Assembly (NCBI GenBank): GCA_013298945.1
Contig: JAAFJR010000001.1
Location: forward strand, 310,001-374,000
DNA: 64,000 nucleotides
From: Polaromonas sp.
GTDB lineage: Bacteria; Pseudomonadota; Gammaproteobacteria; Burkholderiales; Burkholderiaceae_C
Reading direction: 5' to 3'
A program made the position numbers and the translations under genes. This document shows, piece after piece, positions 1 to 7,728 of the stretch (position 1 is its first letter; each line of letters opens with the position of its first letter). The notes under the pieces are model-generated. The model saw only the letters and a list, made by a program, of their open reading frames with translations, was not told the origin of the DNA and made no database searches.

Positions 1-326
1 TCACTGGCGTTTGCGAAACGGATTTTTCTGGCTACCCAGATTGCCGTGATGACACCATGAAAGCCATGCAGCTTGCACTTTCATTGGGCATGGACAAGCG
101 GTTTTTGATTGAAACGCCGTTGATGTGGATTGACAAGGCGGATACCTGGGCGCTGACGCACACTCTAGGCGGCCAAAAGCTCGTTGAATTGGTCATTGAG
201 CATACCCATACCTGCTACTTAGGCGACCGCTCACACCGCCACACGTGGGGCTATGGCTGTGGAACTTGTCCCGCTTGCGATTTGCGAAAAAAAGGTTATG
301 AAAAATGGATTAGGGCTGCTGCCTAG
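1..326 (+). CDS. queC: 7-cyano-7-deazaguanine synthase QueC, C-terminal part
   Basis: QueC makes preQ0 (7-cyano-7-deazaguanine) from 7-carboxy-7-deazaguanine, ammonia and ATP for queuosine in tRNA. The gene enters from the left edge; the frame is read from base 3, beginning [16 protein letters not shown], a family signature. The C-terminal zinc-binding cysteines are visible: one in HTHTCYLG and three in [13 protein letters not shown]. The stop is TAG at 324-326. The 3' end overlaps by 17 bp the end of the convergent ABC transporter gene, so there is no room for a terminator between them. The ATP-binding loop lies outside the window. Confidence 0.95.
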   Translation, partial: TGVCETDFSGYPDCRDDTMKAMQLALSLGMDKRFLIETPLMWIDKADTWALTHTLGGQKLVELVIEHTHTCYLGDRSHRHTWGYGCGTCPACDLRKKGYEKWIRAAA

Positions 327-2100
327 CTGCAACTGCATAGGCAGCTTCTGCATCGGCATTGGGCGATTTTTCAAGCGTCCACGTTTTGTTATGAAATGCC
401 GCAACGCTGGGTCTATGTGCTATAGATATAATAGCACCTTTGGCAATTAATACGCTGGCTAGAAGCCGTTTGTAAAGAGTATTTTCGGCTTCTACGTCTA
501 GTGCGCTGGTCGCTTCATCGGCAAATATCCACTGCGGTTTTTTAAGTAAAACACGGGCAATCGCTAAGCGTTGTTGTTCGCCGCCAGAGAGCATTTGCCC
601 CCACGCTTGTTTGTCGTCCAAACGGCTAGCCAATTGCGGCAACAAAGCATCAGTCAAAGCCGTTTTCAGCGCTGCATCGTCATACTTCGTAGCTGGTTCT
701 GGATATGCCAGTGCATCGCGAAGCGTACCATTCGGGAAATAGGGATGCTGCGGAATAAACATGGCGTTCGCAGGCATGTGAATTTGTCCTTTGCTAAACG
801 GCCAGATGCCAGCAAAGGCGCGGAAAAGCGTTGATTTACCGCTACCCGATGGGCCGCTGAGCAAAATAGCATCGCCCGTTTGCGCATTGAGAGCCGTGTT
901 TGCAAGCAGCACTTTACCGTTGGGAAGAGACAGCGTTAAGTTCTTGGTCGACAAAGTATCAGAGCTGGCAGCAACAGAGGTTTGAGTAGATAGCAATGCT
1001 TCGCTCTTTGACATACTTTCGTCAAAGCTGGTCAAGCGGTCAGTCGTGGCGCGCCAGCTGGCAAGCCCGCTGTAGCTATCTACAAACCAACTCAAGGAAT
1101 CTTGAACCTTGCCAAACGCACTCGCAATTTGCATCAATTGTCCCAGTTGAATCGCGCCGCTGAAAAAGCGCGGTGCAGCGACGATGAAGGGGAAAATAAT
1201 CGCGGCTTGGCCGAAGAAGCTGGTAAACCAAATCAAGTTCTTTTGTGCTTTGATAAGGGCTAAATAGTTTCGAATGACGGTGGTAAACCGCGTATCTAAT
1301 TGCGTTTTCTCAACGCCTTCGCCTTTATCCAAAGCAATAGATTCGCTGTACTCACGCACGCGCACCATGTGGTGGCGAAAATCTGCTTCGTATTTTTGTT
1401 GGAAGAAGTTTAGACTGATTTGCGACCTGCCGATATAGTGCGTCAACACACTGCCAACCAAGCAATAAATCACCGCTGCCCACAGCATATAACCTGGAAT
1501 GGTGTAGTCACTGCCACCCAACGTAAACGAAAAAGCGCCAGAGAGTCCCCAAAGAATGCCTACAAAGCTAACCAGAGTGACCACAGAGTTCAGCAAGCCC
1601 ATGCACAACGAAATCGTTTGTGTGGTGAACTGGTTCACATCTTCAGAAATCCGCTGGTCAGGATTGTCTGTATTTATTGCGTTGGTATCTGCAGCATCAG
1701 ATTTTGTGAAACGTGTCAGTTCCAGCTTGTAAAAAGTTTGGTTGCTCAGCCAGCGTTGCAAGTAGTAACTCGTCATCCACTTTCGCCAGCGCATCTCTAG
1801 TATTTGCGTGAGGTAAAACTTGTAAACAGCAATCACGATGCCACCAAAAGCTAGATAGCTAAAAACGCCCATTTGCTGCCAAAAAACTGTTTCATTTTTG
1901 GCTTGCAAAGCATCGTAAAACGCGCCGTTCCAATCGTTGAATTTAACTGCAACGTAAACAGTCGCTAAATTCAGTGAAACAATTGCCAGCAACAGCCCAC
2001 GTGCTTTCCATTTTTGATCAGACTGAAAGTAAGGCATGGCTAGCTTGATAACGCGTTTCACAAAGGCGTTGAAAGATTGAAATTTAGCAAATAATTGCAT
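310..2100 (-). CDS. ABC transporter, fused membrane and ATPase domains (SbmA/BacA-YddA-like)
   Basis: This 596-residue half-transporter has an N-terminal membrane domain of the SbmA/BacA-ABCD type (about residues 25-330, with the family-like phrase [11 protein letters not shown]) and a C-terminal ATPase: Walker [10 protein letters not shown] near 416-424, signature [13 protein letters not shown] near 503-515, Walker B WIFADEAT near 522-530. The start ATG has a GAGGA ribosome site just upstream. It is the last gene of the leftward ahcY-tlyA-metF-nucleotidase run. Relatives of this architecture (human ABCD4, mycobacterial Rv1819c) handle cobalamin or peptides; the substrate here is unknown. Oddity: residues about 546-561, between Walker B and the H-loop region (IAHRP), are encoded by a copy of the dispersed palindromic repeat. 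Confidence 0.85.
   Translation of the reverse strand: MQLFAKFQSFNAFVKRVIKLAMPYFQSDQKWKARGLLLAIVSLNLATVYVAVKFNDWNGAFYDALQAKNETVFWQQMGVFSYLAFGGIVIAVYKFYLTQILEMRWRKWMTSYYLQRWLSNQTFYKLELTRFTKSDAADTNAINTDNPDQRISEDVNQFTTQTISLCMGLLNSVVTLVSFVGILWGLSGAFSFTLGGSDYTIPGYMLWAAVIYCLVGSVLTHYIGRSQISLNFFQQKYEADFRHHMVRVREYSESIALDKGEGVEKTQLDTRFTTVIRNYLALIKAQKNLIWFTSFFGQAAIIFPFIVAAPRFFSGAIQLGQLMQIASAFGKVQDSLSWFVDSYSGLASWRATTDRLTSFDESMSKSEALLSTQTSVAASSDTLSTKNLTLSLPNGKVLLANTALNAQTGDAILLSGPSGSGKSTLFRAFAGIWPFSKGQIHMPANAMFIPQHPYFPNGTLRDALAYPEPATKYDDAALKTALTDALLPQLASRLDDKQAWGQMLSGGEQQRLAIARVLLKKPQWIFADEATSALDVEAENTLYKRLLASVLIAKGAIISIAHRPSVAAFHNKTWTLEKSPNADAEAAYAVAARQQP
421..467 (-). repeat. Dispersed palindromic repeat, copy 1 (inside ABC transporter CDS)
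   Basis: Core at 442-459, reading GCCAGCGTATTAATTGCC on the minus strand, followed by GCTATTATA. It differs from the consensus at about 6 of 35 positions. It is translated in the sense direction as [10 protein letters not shown]; the consensus TAA stop in this frame is AAA (Lys) here. Confidence 0.75.
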
Positions 2101-2135
2101 TTCAGTTCCTCAAAAAAATGATGATTTAGAGCGTT

Positions 2136-3032
2136 TTAGCTATTTGACACGCCGCTAGCCACATGGCCAGAAGGCACATGCATAGCGGCAGAATTGACGT
2201 GACCGGTTTGGTCGTCAAAAAAGAAGTCTGGCTCAAATTCTCGCAAAAATTCACCTTTGGCCAAACCGCCTAAAAACATGGCTTCGTCCACCTCAATGTT
2301 CCAGTTCATCAGGGTGCGAATCGCTCGCTCATGTGCGGGTGCGCTGCGGGCGGTGACCAGTGCAGTACGCAGCCGCATGGTCGGCGTGCCTTCTTGCTGC
2401 AAGCGGTGCAAGGCTTCAAGCAGGGGTTTGAATGGACCGCCGCTGAGTGGTAGATTGGCGTTGTCTTTTTCATGCTGCTGAAAGGCAGACAAGCCTTGTT
2501 CTTGAAATACACGTTCAGCTTCGTCGCTGAAAAGTACTGCGTCACCGTCAAAAGCGATACGTACTTCGTTGGGGTGTGCGCTGCTGGCGTGGGTGGATTG
2601 GGGGTAGACCTGCGCAGCGGGCACACCAGCTTCGAGCGCTGCACGGACATCGCTCAAATGGGTAGACAAAAACAAATTGGCATGTAAGGGCTTGAGGTAG
2701 CGCCACGGCGGTTGACCACGCGTAAAAGAACAGCGAATGATGGGCAGCTGGTAGTGCTGGGCCGATTTCATTACGCGTAGACCACTTACCGGGTCGTTGC
2801 GCGACAAAATGACGACTTCGACACGCTTGATGTCGTCTGTATTAAAAGCAAGCAGCTTTTTAACCAAAGAAAAAGCCACGCCTGGTTTGGCGGGCTCGTC
2901 CAGCTTGGCAAGCTGCAAGTCCATGTAGGCGCGGTCATCGCCTTGTTCAAAAACTTCGTTCTCTTGCTCAAAATCGAACAAAGCGCGGGATGAAATGGCA
3001 ACGACGAGTTGCCCGTTTAAATTGGTGGCCAT
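2136..3032 (-). CDS. Cytosolic 5'-nucleotidase (cN-I-like family)
   Basis: 298 residues, matching the bacterial family related to eukaryotic cytosolic 5'-nucleotidase I, which dephosphorylates AMP and other nucleoside monophosphates. Recognisable family phrases are LVVAISSRALFDFE near the N-terminus, VVILSRNDPVSGLRV, VRIAFDGDAVLFSDEAERVF in the middle and FFFDDQTGH near the C-terminus, which fit a HAD-like fold. The gene lies 38 bp downstream of metF and 35 bp upstream of the ABC transporter, so it probably shares their transcript. No Shine-Dalgarno is visible: the ATG directly follows a 7-bp-arm hairpin at 3035-3055. A role in purine turnover linked to adenosine released by AhcY is inference from position. 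Confidence 0.85.
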   Translation of the reverse strand: MATNLNGQLVVAISSRALFDFEQENEVFEQGDDRAYMDLQLAKLDEPAKPGVAFSLVKKLLAFNTDDIKRVEVVILSRNDPVSGLRVMKSAQHYQLPIIRCSFTRGQPPWRYLKPLHANLFLSTHLSDVRAALEAGVPAAQVYPQSTHASSAHPNEVRIAFDGDAVLFSDEAERVFQEQGLSAFQQHEKDNANLPLSGGPFKPLLEALHRLQQEGTPTMRLRTALVTARSAPAHERAIRTLMNWNIEVDEAMFLGGLAKGEFLREFEPDFFFDDQTGHVNSAAMHVPSGHVASGVSNS

Positions 3033-3034
3033 AT

Positions 3035-3055
3035 CGCGAGTTTAATAGACTCGCG
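3035..3055 (-). promoter_or_regulatory. Hairpin at the start of the 5'-nucleotidase gene
   Basis: On the minus strand CGCGAGT, a 7-base loop and ACTCGCG form a perfect stem that ends 2 bases before the ATG at 3032. There is no U-run, so it is not a standard terminator. It occupies the place where a ribosome site should be. It may separate or tune translation between metF and the nucleotidase gene. Confidence 0.4.
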
Positions 3056-3070
3056 GCTTTCAGAGCGAGC

Positions 3071-3913
3071 CTAGGCTTCTAGTAGCCCTAAGTTCTTGCA
3101 AACTGCCAAGGTTGCCACGCTTTGGTTCATGGTGTAAAAATGAATAGCGGGCGCGCCGCCTTTGATCAGCTCTTCGCACAAACTGCTCACCACATCCAAG
3201 CCAAAAGCTTTGATAGACGCTGTATCGTCGCCAAATGCGTTCAAGCGCAGACGAATCCAACGCGGAATCTCAGCGCCACAAGCGTCGGAAAAACGCATCA
3301 GCTGCGTCGAGCTGGTGATGGGCATGATGCCTGGAATCACCGGAATGGTGATGTTGTGCTTGGCGCACTGTTCCATGAAGTGAAAGTACGCCGCAGCGTT
3401 GTAAAAATACTGGGTGATGGACGAATCCGCACCTGCTTTGACCTTGGTAACGAAAGCCTGCATGTCCGCTTCTGGCGATTTTGCCTGAGGGTGAATTTCT
3501 GGGTAGCTGGCTACTTCAATGTGAAACGCATCGCCTGTTTCTGCACGGATGAATTCGACCAAGTCGCTGGCGTAGTGAAACTCACCACCCGCGCCGTAAC
3601 CACTCGGTAAGTCACCACGCAGCGCCACCAATCGTTTCACGCCGTTGGCACGCAATTCTGCCAATTGTTCGCGCACGGTAGCTTTGGTTGCACCTACGCA
3701 GGAGAAGTGCGACGCCGCATCCACACCTTCGGCCAAAATTTCATTGACCGTACCAAACGTGCCGGCTTGGGTTGAACCACCAGCACCGAAAGTGACGGAG
3801 CAAAACTGGGGTTTTAATGGGTACAAAGCTTGGCGAACCACGCGTAACTTGTCGAAGCCTTCGGGCGTTTTAGGAGGGAAAAATTCTAAACTGATCGGTA
3901 AATTAGTTGTCAT
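3071..3913 (-). CDS. metF: 5,10-methylenetetrahydrofolate reductase
   Basis: MetF reduces 5,10-methylene-THF to 5-methyl-THF with an FAD cofactor, supplying the methyl group for methionine synthase. The 280-residue length is normal for bacterial MetF. The N-terminus ISLEFFPPKTPEG holds the catalytic Glu of the conserved EFFPP motif, followed by FCSVTFGAGGST, VALRGDLP, QYFYNAAAYF and PVIPGIMPITS, all diagnostic. The ATG lies 21 bp after the tlyA stop. It sits with ahcY behind the SAH riboswitch, so its expression probably follows SAH level: AhcY yields homocysteine and MetF supplies the methyl donor to convert that to methionine. Confidence 0.97.
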   Translation of the reverse strand: MTTNLPISLEFFPPKTPEGFDKLRVVRQALYPLKPQFCSVTFGAGGSTQAGTFGTVNEILAEGVDAASHFSCVGATKATVREQLAELRANGVKRLVALRGDLPSGYGAGGEFHYASDLVEFIRAETGDAFHIEVASYPEIHPQAKSPEADMQAFVTKVKAGADSSITQYFYNAAAYFHFMEQCAKHNITIPVIPGIMPITSSTQLMRFSDACGAEIPRWIRLRLNAFGDDTASIKAFGLDVVSSLCEELIKGGAPAIHFYTMNQSVATLAVCKNLGLLEA

Positions 3914-3934
3914 ACTGATTTTCTCAAAGTTGCT

Positions 3935-5005
3935 TTATTTTGCTGCTTTTTTAGTTTGGGCTTTGGTTATGGCGGTCGTTTTTACAATGCCTTCAACTTG
4001 TTGTTCAGCTTGAACTTTAGTCTGAACTTTAGCTTTTGATGCATGTATAAAAAATTCACGGTTGCCGTCGCCACCTTGAATCGGTGACTCTAGCCAAGCG
4101 TGAACCGTCAAACCCTGTTCTTGATAAGCTTCGCGCACACGCTTTTCGACCTGCTCATACAAAGCCTCTTCGCGCACGATGCCGCCTTTGCCTACCTGAC
4201 CAAAATTCAGCTCAAACTGAGGTTTCACCAGCATGACCAAACAACCATTGGGCTTCAGCAGCGGTGCAATCGCGGGTAAAACGAGGGTTTGGGAGATAAA
4301 TGACAGGTCACCGACTATAAAATCGAATTCTACTGCAAAATCAGGTTCAAATAGAGTTCTAGCCGGCGTATTAATTGCCTGAGTAGCTATGTTTTTAGGA
4401 GTGAATTCTACGTCTTCATCGTCATAACTATCATTATCAAACTCTGAATCTTCGTCAAAATCTGCATCAAGTTCATCTTCACCTGCAAGCAGTTTTGCAA
4501 TCTCAGTTGCAATCGCACCAGGCTCACGTGCATTCACACGCTCAAAGCACAAGACGCGCTCGTCTGACCGTAGTTTGTCGTGCAATTGCCCAAAACCCAC
4601 GTCCACACCCACCACCCGTGCAGCGCCTTGTTGCAATAAGCAGTCTGTAAAACCGCCGGTGGATTGACCCACGTCTAAGCAAGTGCTACCTTTGACGGAC
4701 AAACCAAGCGCTTGTAATGCGCCTTCCAATTTCAAACCACCGCGTGAAACATAGCGGGCTTCGGCATCATTGAGTAATTCAATTTCTGCATCATCGGGCA
4801 AGATGTCACCGTTTTTAGCTATCCGTTGCCAGTAGAGTGAAGAGCTAGTAGCTGAACCAGAGCCGATTTCAGCACCACTCATCGCTCCTTGCGCAGTGTG
4901 GTGGTGACCCAGTTTGAGCCACTGCACACCGCTGGCAATTAGCCGCTGCGCTTGGGCGCGTGTGCTGGCTAAGCCACGTTGGACGAGAAGTTGATCTGCA
5001 CGCAT
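3935..5005 (-). CDS. tlyA: TlyA-family RNA 2'-O-methyltransferase with an acidic insertion
   Basis: The N-terminal S4 RNA-binding domain (MRADQLLVQRGLASTRAQAQ) and FtsJ/RrmJ-type SAM domain (CLDVGQSTGGFTDCLLQ near residue 108; IVGDLSFISQTLVLP near 226-240) identify a TlyA-type rRNA methyltransferase, often annotated as hemolysin A. At 356 residues it is longer than the usual 240-300. The extra length is mostly one block between the SAM motif and DLSF: a run of about 28 residues rich in Asp/Glu (+ strand about 4400-4485) directly followed by a repeat-encoded NIATQAINTPART (residues about 205-219). A second possible insert rich in Ser/Gly/Ala sits in the S4 region. The C-terminal tail is Lys/Ala/Thr rich. 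It lies between ahcY and metF in the same orientation. Confidence 0.88.
   Translation of the reverse strand: MRADQLLVQRGLASTRAQAQRLIASGVQWLKLGHHHTAQGAMSGAEIGSGSATSSSLYWQRIAKNGDILPDDAEIELLNDAEARYVSRGGLKLEGALQALGLSVKGSTCLDVGQSTGGFTDCLLQQGAARVVGVDVGFGQLHDKLRSDERVLCFERVNAREPGAIATEIAKLLAGEDELDADFDEDSEFDNDSYDDEDVEFTPKNIATQAINTPARTLFEPDFAVEFDFIVGDLSFISQTLVLPAIAPLLKPNGCLVMLVKPQFELNFGQVGKGGIVREEALYEQVEKRVREAYQEQGLTVHAWLESPIQGGDGNREFFIHASKAKVQTKVQAEQQVEGIVKTTAITKAQTKKAAK
4351..4392 (+). repeat. Dispersed palindromic repeat, copy 2 (inside tlyA)
   Basis: Core at 4361-4377, AGCCGGCGTATTAATTGCC, with TAGCTAT following. The gene is on the other strand, so the copy is translated antisense, as IATQAINTPAR. 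In this frame the consensus carries TAG; here that codon is CAG (Gln). Confidence 0.85.
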
Positions 5006-5025
5006 TAAATATGTATTTTAGAGGT

Positions 5026-5083
5026 AAAAATAGCGCTAGCCGGCGTATTTATTGCCAGTAGCGCTATTGTAATAATAGCAAAT
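5026..5083 (+). repeat. Dispersed palindromic repeat, copy 3 (tlyA-ahcY gap)
   Basis: Exact core GCCGGCGTATTTATTGCC at 5039-5056. Its arms are AATAGCGCT and AGCGCTATT in place of the usual AATAGCTG and CAGCTATT, so both sides changed and still pair. A second small stem, GCTATT with AATAGC, follows. It occupies most of the 119-bp gap between ahcY and tlyA. Confidence 0.95.
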
Positions 5084-5124
5084 ATTAACGTTTAAAAGTT
5101 ATTTAAAGCGTTAATGAATGCCTA

Positions 5125-6669
5125 TTAATAGCGGTAAGTATCAGCCTTGTAAGGGCCAGTTTTCTTCACACCAATGTAGTCAGCTTGCTCTGTAGTCAAC
5201 TCAGTCAACACAGCGCCCACCTTTTTCAGGTGCAAACGTGCGACTTTTTCGTCCAAGTGCTTAGGCAAAACATACACTTGGCCGACTTTGTAATCTTTTG
5301 GCTTGGTAAACAATTCGATTTGTGCAATCGTTTGGTTCGCAAAGCTAGAAGACATCACAAAGCTTGGGTGGCCTGTGCCGCAGCCCAAGTTGACCAAACG
5401 GCCTTGCGCCAACAAAATGATGCGCTTGGCAGCTTTTTTGCCAGATTTTGGGAAAATCACATGGTCAACTTGTGGCTTGATTTCTTCCCACTTGCATTTG
5501 GCAAGGGATGCAACATCGATTTCATTGTCAAAATGGCCGATGTTACAAACGATGGCGTTGTTTTTCATCGCGTCCATGTGCTTGTAGGTGATGACGTTTT
5601 TGTTGCCAGTGGCAGATACAAAAATGTCAGCCTTGTCAGCAGCGTATTCCATGGTCACAACTTTGTAGCCTTCCATTGCGGCTTGCAAAGCGTTGATGGG
5701 GTCAATTTCTGTCACCCAAACTTGAGCGCTCAAGGCACGGAGTGCTTGTGCTGATCCTTTACCCACGTCGCCGTAGCCAGCGACCACGGCAATTTTGCCT
5801 GCAATCATCACGTCGGTCGCGCGTTTGATCGCATCAACCAAAGATTCACGGCAACCGTATAGGTTGTCAAATTTTGACTTGGTCACTGAATCATTCACAT
5901 TGATAGCGCGAATCTTCAAAGTACCTTTAGCTGACATTTCGTTCAAACGCAACACGCCAGTCGTGGTTTCTTCGGTCACTCCCAAGATGTTTTTGAGGCG
6001 GCGGCTGTACCAAGTTGGGTCAATTGCTAGTTTTGCTTTGATCGCGTTAAAAAGGCAAATCTCTTCTTCGCTGCCTGGCTTTGAAATGACTTTGAGATCT
6101 TTCTCGGCTTGTGTACCCAAATGCATCAACAAAGTGGCGTCGCCACCGTCGTCCAAAATCATGTTCGGGCCTTCGCCAGCCGTACCTTTTTTGCCGGTGA
6201 ATTCAAAAATGCGGTGTGTGTAATCCCAATAAACGTCCAAGCTCATGCCTTTGTAGGCAAACACGGGTGTGCCGGCGGCAACCAGAGCGGCGGCGGCGTG
6301 GTCTTGTGTCGAGAAAATATTGCATGAAGCCCAGCGCACTTCAGCGCCCAAGGCTTGCAATGTCTCAACCAACACAGCGGTTTGAATCGTCATGTGCAAA
6401 GAGCCAGTGATACGCGCACCTTTGAGCGGTTGCGCTTTTGAGAACTCTTCACGGATGGCCATCAATCCGGGCATTTCTGTTTCGGCGATGTTAAGCTCTT
6501 TGCGGCCAAAAGCGGCAAGGCTCATGTCGGCAACGGCGTAGTCTTGCTTGGTGGCAGCGACGACGGCATTGACGATTGATGCAGCTGTAGGCTTAGCAGC
6601 TGGCTTCGTTGTTGATTTTGGTGCTGCTTTTTTCTCAGCAGTAGTTTTTGATTTCGCGACGGGCTTCAT
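5125..6669 (-). CDS. ahcY: S-adenosylhomocysteine hydrolase
   Basis: AhcY splits S-adenosylhomocysteine into homocysteine and adenosine using tightly bound NAD, removing a product inhibitor of methyltransferases. The NAD-binding loop [17 protein letters not shown] lies near residue 290; other signatures are [28 protein letters not shown] and the C-terminal [10 protein letters not shown] with the Lys-Tyr pair that contacts the neighbouring subunit's NAD. The protein has 514 residues, with an N-terminal Lys/Ala/Thr-rich extension of about 45 residues before the conserved part. The ATG follows a GGAG site (6678-6681). The leader of about 195 bases contains an SAH riboswitch. First gene of the leftward methyl-cycle block. 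Confidence 0.98.
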   Translation of the reverse strand: MKPVAKSKTTAEKKAAPKSTTKPAAKPTAASIVNAVVAATKQDYAVADMSLAAFGRKELNIAETEMPGLMAIREEFSKAQPLKGARITGSLHMTIQTAVLVETLQALGAEVRWASCNIFSTQDHAAAALVAAGTPVFAYKGMSLDVYWDYTHRIFEFTGKKGTAGEGPNMILDDGGDATLLMHLGTQAEKDLKVISKPGSEEEICLFNAIKAKLAIDPTWYSRRLKNILGVTEETTTGVLRLNEMSAKGTLKIRAINVNDSVTKSKFDNLYGCRESLVDAIKRATDVMIAGKIAVVAGYGDVGKGSAQALRALSAQVWVTEIDPINALQAAMEGYKVVTMEYAADKADIFVSATGNKNVITYKHMDAMKNNAIVCNIGHFDNEIDVASLAKCKWEEIKPQVDHVIFPKSGKKAAKRIILLAQGRLVNLGCGTGHPSFVMSSSFANQTIAQIELFTKPKDYKVGQVYVLPKHLDEKVARLHLKKVGAVLTELTTEQADYIGVKKTGPYKADTYRY

Positions 6670-6744
6670 AGCTCACTCCAAATATTTAAAGTTAAATAGA
6701 TAAGGTTAACCACGGTGGCTATGAAGAAATTCTTTTTGGAGAAC

Positions 6745-6768
6745 TCACCTCACAGAACAGTGGGTGAG
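6745..6768 (-). promoter_or_regulatory. Alternative hairpin, likely riboswitch expression platform
   Basis: On the minus strand CTCACC (6763-6768) can pair with GGTGAG (6745-6750) over a 12-base loop. The first arm is also the 3' strand of the riboswitch's closing stem, so the two structures exclude each other. This suggests how ligand binding could change the fold of the downstream leader. The mode (translation or termination) is not clear; there is no U-run immediately after. Confidence 0.5.
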
Positions 6769-6863
6769 CGCGGTTGGTGCAGTGCGGCAGAGAACTGTGA
6801 AGTTTCAAACTAGCATGCTGTCCGAGCCTCGTTCAATTGGTGTGAACTGCATCGCTCCTCGGA
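6762..6863 (-). promoter_or_regulatory. S-adenosylhomocysteine (SAH) riboswitch
   Basis: The minus strand shows the conserved blocks of the SAH riboswitch in order: CCGAGGAGCG with following UGC at 6862-6848, a small stem GUUC/GAAC, AGGCUCGG at 6829-6822, and the closing CAACCGCGCUCACC at 6776-6763 that pairs back to GGAGCG. This aptamer binds SAH and raises expression of SAH-recycling genes when SAH accumulates. It lies directly upstream of ahcY, its usual target, and starts a few bases after the predicted -10 box. Confidence 0.93.
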
Positions 6864-6872
6864 TTAACCATG

Positions 6873-6901
6873 ATTATATCTACAAACTAAAAAAGCCGCA
6901 A
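6873..6901 (-). promoter_or_regulatory. Sigma-70-type promoter of the ahcY operon
   Basis: On the minus strand TTGCGG (6901-6896), a 17-base spacer and TATAAT (6878-6873). Transcription would start near 6866, just before the SAH riboswitch. The -35 box overlaps the terminator hairpin of the upstream gene. Confidence 0.6.
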
Positions 6902-6923
6902 AAACCTAAGTTTTTGCGGCTTT
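6889..6923 (-). terminator. Rho-independent terminator of the secreted-protein gene
   Basis: Minus strand: AAAGCCGCAAAAAC and GTTTTTGCGGCTTT form a long stem over a 4-base loop, followed by a U-run. It ends transcription from the gene at 6955-7650 about 32 bp after its stop. Confidence 0.85.
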
Positions 6924-6954
6924 AAATTCGATTTAAAGAAAATACTAAAGACGA

Positions 6955-7650
6955 TCAGCGATTTTGTGGGTAGTAAATACGCTCACGTGGTTGTGGACGA
7001 CCACGTCCTGCAAAACGGATCGCTTGGTCCACATTGTCCATGTCTGCTTGTAATGCTTGGTATTCTGACTGGGACAAAAAGCCATCTTTCAGAAAGTCGC
7101 GCTCTTTGTTTTTGACTTCTTTTTGTTGAGCCATCAGAGCAGAAAACTGTTCTCGAGTGATACGGCCTGTATTGACGCCTTCAACCACTTTGTCGATTTG
7201 TGCATCTTGGCGGTCGTTGATAGCTGCTGCAGCTGCGCGGTTGTTGTCAACTACCAATTGACGTTGACGCTCGCGCTCTAAAAACGCGGCTTCACGTGCT
7301 TGGAAAGCGCGCTCACGCTCTAACCAATAGTTTTCGCGCTCTTGAAAACGTTCTTGGAAGCGATCTTGAAATTGACGATCGCGATCACGGCTACGCTCCC
7401 AACCGTCGTCAGTACGGTTATCTCTGTATCCTTGCACAGCAGCAGTGCTGGCTGGTGGCGGCATAGCCACTGGTGGGGCAACCACAACAGGCGCTACGCG
7501 TACTGGCGCGACTTGTGCTGGTGCAGGCGGAACAACGATGCCTGGGCCGGTGATGATCAAACTCCAATCAGGACCAGCCGCTTGGGCTGCCAAGCCCGCA
7601 GTAGCTAAAAGGGCAGCGCTGGCAATTTTTAACAAGCTGAGTTTTTTCAC
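6955..7650 (-). CDS. Secreted Gln/Arg-rich coiled-coil protein, function unknown
   Basis: 231 residues with a clear signal peptide (KKLSLLKIASAALLATAGLAAQA, cut probably after AQA). A Pro/Val/Ala-rich linker follows, then a strongly charged stretch rich in Arg, Glu, Gln and Phe (about residues 85-140) likely to form a coiled coil, and a more ordinary C-terminus. The start chosen is GTG at 7650: GGAG at 7657-7660 is 6 bases away, whereas the in-frame ATG at 7656 is only one base from that GGAG and the TTG at 7674 has none. The gene is followed by a strong terminator and precedes ahcY as a separate unit. I do not recognise a named family. Confidence 0.7.
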   Translation of the reverse strand: MKKLSLLKIASAALLATAGLAAQAAGPDWSLIITGPGIVVPPAPAQVAPVRVAPVVVAPPVAMPPPASTAAVQGYRDNRTDDGWERSRDRDRQFQDRFQERFQERENYWLERERAFQAREAAFLERERQRQLVVDNNRAAAAAINDRQDAQIDKVVEGVNTGRITREQFSALMAQQKEVKNKERDFLKDGFLSQSEYQALQADMDNVDQAIRFAGRGRPQPRERIYYPQNR

Positions 7651-7728
7651 GTTCATCTCCAATAAGTTAACCAATAAGTTGATAGTTTGAAAGCATTGAT
7701 TAACTTCAAATCAAATGCTGTCTCTACT

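Noticed and set aside
4800-4860. Possible second repeat copy in tlyA (TTTTAGCTATCCGTTGCCAG)
   Set aside because: The core is missing and WQRIAKNGD is ordinary S4-domain sequence; the Ser-rich insert beside it is unexplained but not clearly the repeat.
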